49,972 bases of DNA from Sporisorium sorghi (taxonomy: Eukaryota > Basidiomycota > Ustilaginomycetes > Ustilaginales > Ustilaginaceae). A program made the position numbers and the translations under genes. The stretch covers positions 1 to 49,972 of the forward strand of contig JALCCG010000160.1 in assembly GCA_023212695.1 (NCBI GenBank), written 5' to 3'. Below, piece by piece: positions 48,301-49,972 of the stretch (the first letter of the stretch is position 1; each line of letters opens with the position of its first letter). The notes under the pieces are model-generated. The model was not told the DNA's origin and did not search any database. It saw nothing but the letters and a program-made list of their open reading frames with translations.

Positions 48301-48921
48301 GCGGCGGCGGCGGTGCCACGAGGTTCGATGAGTGTGGCAGATCGACAGCGGAGCAACAGCAACAGCAATGGCAGTGCGGTAGGCGGCGAAAGTAGCGGCG
48401 ACTACAAGGCACCCTCGTCGGGCGTTTCGTTCGCCATCAACCCGGTCCAAGCTCGACGCAGCAGCATGCCGCCCTCGTCCATGGAAGCGCTGTCGCCGAA
48501 GCAGCAAGCAGAACTAGCAGCACACGAAGCGCCACCGCGCAGAAGCTTCACGCTGACGCTGCCACCGAGTAGCTTGCCTCTGCATCATCACCAGTCGGTG
48601 GTGGGTAGTGGGCTGCCCCCGCCTAGTAGCAGTGGAGTTTTGGGGCCGATGATGGTGTCGTCGCCAGGCCAGTTGACTGCGATCGACGAGATGCCTTCCG
48701 GAGGTTTGGGCGCGACGCCGGTGAGCCAGAGCCGGTGCGAGTCGCCCGCTGCTCCGCCTAGTGCAGAGAGCGTGGGAAGCGGCGGGAGCAGTGGTGAGAG
48801 TGGGAGCGGTAAGGGGAAAGAAAAGCAGCGCGGCGAGGTGGAAGGCGAGAGACAGATGGCGCAAAGGGCCGGGTGTTCGTCGCCGGGAGGTCGGCATGAT
48901 CCTGTTAGTGGCGAGACGTAG
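45376..48921 (+). CDS. TRK1: TRK-type potassium transporter
   Basis: This intronless 1181-aa protein starts at MLESIASSSQAAAARS, the first in-frame ATG. It has the four M-P-M repeat plan of fungal Trk proteins. The P-loop glycine signatures are AMTVTGLVT (about residue 76), YSNTGMSL (about 640), RAAGFTVV (about 768) and AYGTVGLSLG (about 896). Additional family motifs are GNTGFPILLRFFIW and the near-terminal MIRGRHRGLPVAIDRAILLP. A hydrophilic, phosphorylatable-looking cytoplasmic loop (about residues 120-555) separates repeats 1 and 2, as in yeast Trk1. The C-terminal tail (about 945-1181) is disordered and Ser/Pro/Gly-rich. It mediates K+ uptake at the plasma membrane. Two short uORFs in the leader may lower translation. 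Confidence 0.95.
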   Translation: MLESIASSSQAAAARSRLRSFARWCGKNLNFYRVHVLVFTFTPLIAAAIFYACNGETHIKFIDALFCCVSAMTVTGLVTINISTANGGQQAILFILMCFGNISAVSVTMIWIRRSFFRKKFDRVVRRSAKVRQRMHDVEEQERRDRRHNIAKIQRMVGLKSSDSATTISDTEDHDQTSSSSSGQIELRRIDKTKQKSKRKRKPLRADMIRRIDGPAFLINSAGDPSKTIPDYQQAALQNTNDPQAPLTSEPEPLGSPRIAASPAAAQPGASILASDQDRHGSVASDDTNGQPSIRIALPHDTLQPGDASESQTGRNSASSPTSPPRKRFSIPRFDHRHDPDADSDEEAVAEEEEEQIHTPSSPPLRARFPDHQALGRGRRVSDPPQPQFRRGSDTGLVQAYARHEKLDMFPRAQTVEFAVPSDYRSPADSQQREPGYTTGQNLNGTSGLRQRNTTFNRTVTGRSYVLGRLSNGRSGVPLARTQTSSKQRGFGGFPTPFEIAGMAIKKAVPGVQERFQRTMTMPRTATFTSVRSGGGLNESATKQAPYLSFDATVTGNSRFEALTEAQRDELGGVEYRALDLLAKLVPAYWLIVNLGMVTLVAPYISSSAFKKYRLVFEAQGSEKPNYTWFWFFQVISAYSNTGMSLIDTSMTQMQDAYFLLIPMGFLIIAGNTGFPILLRFFIWSISVCVPSTSRIYETLRFLLDHPRRCFIYLFPSSQTWFLFFVLVLFNSIDWLAFLILDIGNPVIERIKLSIRVFDGLFQSIAVRAAGFTVVSLLALAPAVQFLYVIMMYLSAFPLALSVRSTNVYEEKSLGVYVDEPSEPGVVPQESTNPKVWGSFLASHARRQLAFDIWWLGFALWLICIIERNDIQDPSSNGWFTIFSCLFELTSAYGTVGLSLGTPYDNFSLSGRFHTLSKLVVCAVMIRGRHRGLPVAIDRAILLPSELEQEDMMDDDVSHMDDTWDRDSTFVVDPTAAAAVPRGSMSVADRQRSNSNSNGSAVGGESSGDYKAPSSGVSFAINPVQARRSSMPPSSMEALSPKQQAELAAHEAPPRRSFTLTLPPSSLPLHHHQSVVGSGLPPPSSSGVLGPMMVSSPGQLTAIDEMPSGGLGATPVSQSRCESPAAPPSAESVGSGGSSGESGSGKGKEKQRGEVEGERQMAQRAGCSSPGGRHDPVSGET

Positions 48922-49076
48922 ACTGTGCGCTAAAGGAACGGTAATGACCCGGATGACAGTGATTTTCTCGCAGACATGAAGCAGGTTGAGTCTGAGACAG
49001 AGATGCGGATTGAAAGAGAGAGTTGCAGGGTACAAGTACAGTGATGAGAGAGTAGGAGAGAGATGAACAGAGAGGT
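48922..49076. other. Convergent intergenic region TRK / Lys-rich protein
   Basis: 155 bp between two stops, GA-rich. Nothing else recognised. Confidence 0.5.
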
Positions 49077-49664
49077 CTACTCGACTTTGACCGCCTTCTT
49101 ATCCTTCTTATCCTTCTTCTCCTTTTTGTTCTTTTTGTCCTTTTTGTCCTTTTTGCTCTTCTTGCTCGGACTTGCGCCCTCCTCCTCGAACGGGGACTGA
49201 GTCAACAAGCTGGAATCCAACGTCGGCGTTTCGATCTCCTTCAGCTCCTGCGCTTTCGAGAAGCTCAAAGTGCCTTCACCATCACCCACGTCTTCCCGCT
49301 CCTCCACAGTGTCGGTTTCGAGCACCTCCGCAGGGGTCTCTTCCACCTCGATATCTTCCACGCCAGCATCGCCGTGACCGAGATTCGAAATCAAGCTGGT
49401 AAATGCATCGTAGTCGATCTTGCCGCCGAGGCCGTTCATAAGGCGCGTGAGCTGCGCGGCAAGTACGCCGCCCGTGCTCCCCCCCGCGGCGGTCGCGTCG
49501 TCGGTGTTGGTGGCAGAGGTGGCAGCGGCATTGGACGTGCCCGTGCGCGCGGCGTAGGATGCAAGGAACACCGCGATCGAATCCGAGACGGCAGAGTGCT
49601 CGATCGGCGCAGCGGGCGCAAAGGAGAGGTCGAGCCGCAACGGCAGGGGCAGCGCTGGTTCCAT
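49077..49664 (-). CDS. Lys/Glu-rich small protein, possible RNA polymerase I Ker1/Rpa14 subunit
   Basis: This is a 195-aa protein with no clear catalytic domain. After a Pro/Leu-rich start it has a predicted helix (HSAVSDSIAVFLASYAARTG), an Ala/Thr/Asn/Asp linker, a second helix (VLAAQLTRLMNGLGGKIDYD), an acidic middle (VEDIEVEETPAEVLETDTVE) and a C-terminus that is almost only Lys/Asp (KKSKKDKKDKKNKKEKKDKK). The spacing of the two helices around a low-complexity linker and the Lys/Glu-rich tail resemble the small Pol I subunit Rpa14 (yeast) and Ker1 (fission yeast), but similarity is weak. It could equally be another nucleolar factor. The start is a conventional ATG. Confidence 0.6.
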   Translation of the reverse strand: MEPALPLPLRLDLSFAPAAPIEHSAVSDSIAVFLASYAARTGTSNAAATSATNTDDATAAGGSTGGVLAAQLTRLMNGLGGKIDYDAFTSLISNLGHGDAGVEDIEVEETPAEVLETDTVEEREDVGDGEGTLSFSKAQELKEIETPTLDSSLLTQSPFEEEGASPSKKSKKDKKDKKNKKEKKDKKDKKAVKVE

Positions 49665-49860
49665 TGACGCGGTGGGAAGTGCAGGAGCAGTTGTAGAGGA
49701 TCTTTCGCTTTAGGTATGCTCGAGGAGAAGTGTGGTTGACGACTGCTTCAATGGCTCGGATGATGATGATGCTGGTGACGATGATGGATGGAACGAGGTA
49801 GTACAAAGTCGTGGTCGAGAGGCCGAGCTCAAATTTCAGAAGGTTGACACAAAACTTACG

Positions 49861-49910
<50 letters not shown>

Positions 49911-49972
49911 CAAAGCCCCAAGGCCCCCAACCCCCCACCCAGGGGGGGGTGGGAAACGCGACACTATCCCGC
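49665..49972. other. Scaffold end region with poly-A tract and low-quality-looking C/G runs
   Basis: About 300 bp upstream of the Lys-rich protein. It ends in 48 A, then CCCCAAGGCCCCC and an inverted C/G homopolymer pair. No gene. Confidence 0.6.
49861..49908. repeat. Poly(dA:dT) tract, 48 A
   Basis: The longest homopolymer in the window, next to the scaffold edge. Its true length is doubtful. Confidence 0.85.

Noticed and set aside
46798..48507. 569-codon antisense frame over the TRK gene
   Set aside because: It lies entirely within the TRK membrane region. Its His/Arg/Gln-rich product without domains is a shadow frame.
1..49972. A biosynthetic gene cluster, mobile element or CRISPR-like array
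   Set aside because: Neighbouring genes belong to unrelated housekeeping processes. No transposase, reverse transcriptase, terminal repeats or spaced repeat array was seen.

Overview
The window looks like nuclear DNA from a smut-type basidiomycete (Ustilaginales or close relative). The grounds are gene-dense, GC-rich coding DNA, long and mostly intronless reading frames, a few introns of 67-94 bp with GTRAGY donors, and a gene repertoire typical of that group. It is a draft scaffold. It contains a 100-N gap (30613-30712) and ends in a 48-A homopolymer followed by C/G homopolymers. The genus cannot be fixed from the sequence alone. No rRNA, tRNA, transposon or CRISPR array could be supported.

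Layout, left to right: glucosidase II alpha subunit (-, partial), diphthine synthase DPH5 (+), a large SUN-domain SLP1-type ER protein (-), a siderophore-iron MFS transporter (-), the splicing factor CEF1/CDC5 (-), a bZIP transcription factor (+), the vesicle tether USO1 (-), an NTF2-like protein with one intron (-), a CHK/APH-type kinase-like protein (+), the FACT subunit POB3 (-), coronin (+), the sequence gap, oligoribonuclease REX2 with two introns (-), a CRAL-TRIO/Sec14 protein (-), ketopantoate hydroxymethyltransferase (+), a small Zn2Cys6 factor (-), alkaline ceramidase (+), a secreted Gly/Ala-rich GH10 xylanase with one intron (-), a TRK-type potassium transporter (+) and a Lys-rich small protein that may be the RNA polymerase I Ker1/Rpa14 subunit (-). 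Most neighbours are arranged as divergent or convergent pairs. They belong to unrelated housekeeping processes, so this is not a biosynthetic cluster.

The most interesting signals are regulatory or architectural. Three copies of the extended iron-GATA motif ATCWGATAA lie upstream of the siderophore transporter. REX2 has an in-frame presequence-like extension that has no ATG. The bZIP gene has an ATG-free 805-nt leader and a split, leucine-poor zipper. The GH10 enzyme is embedded in silk-like glycine/alanine repeats and has a changed substrate-binding motif. The TRK leader carries two overlapping uORFs. A 77-bp sequence is duplicated on both sides of the N gap. I found no clear evidence for an entirely new multi-gene system.
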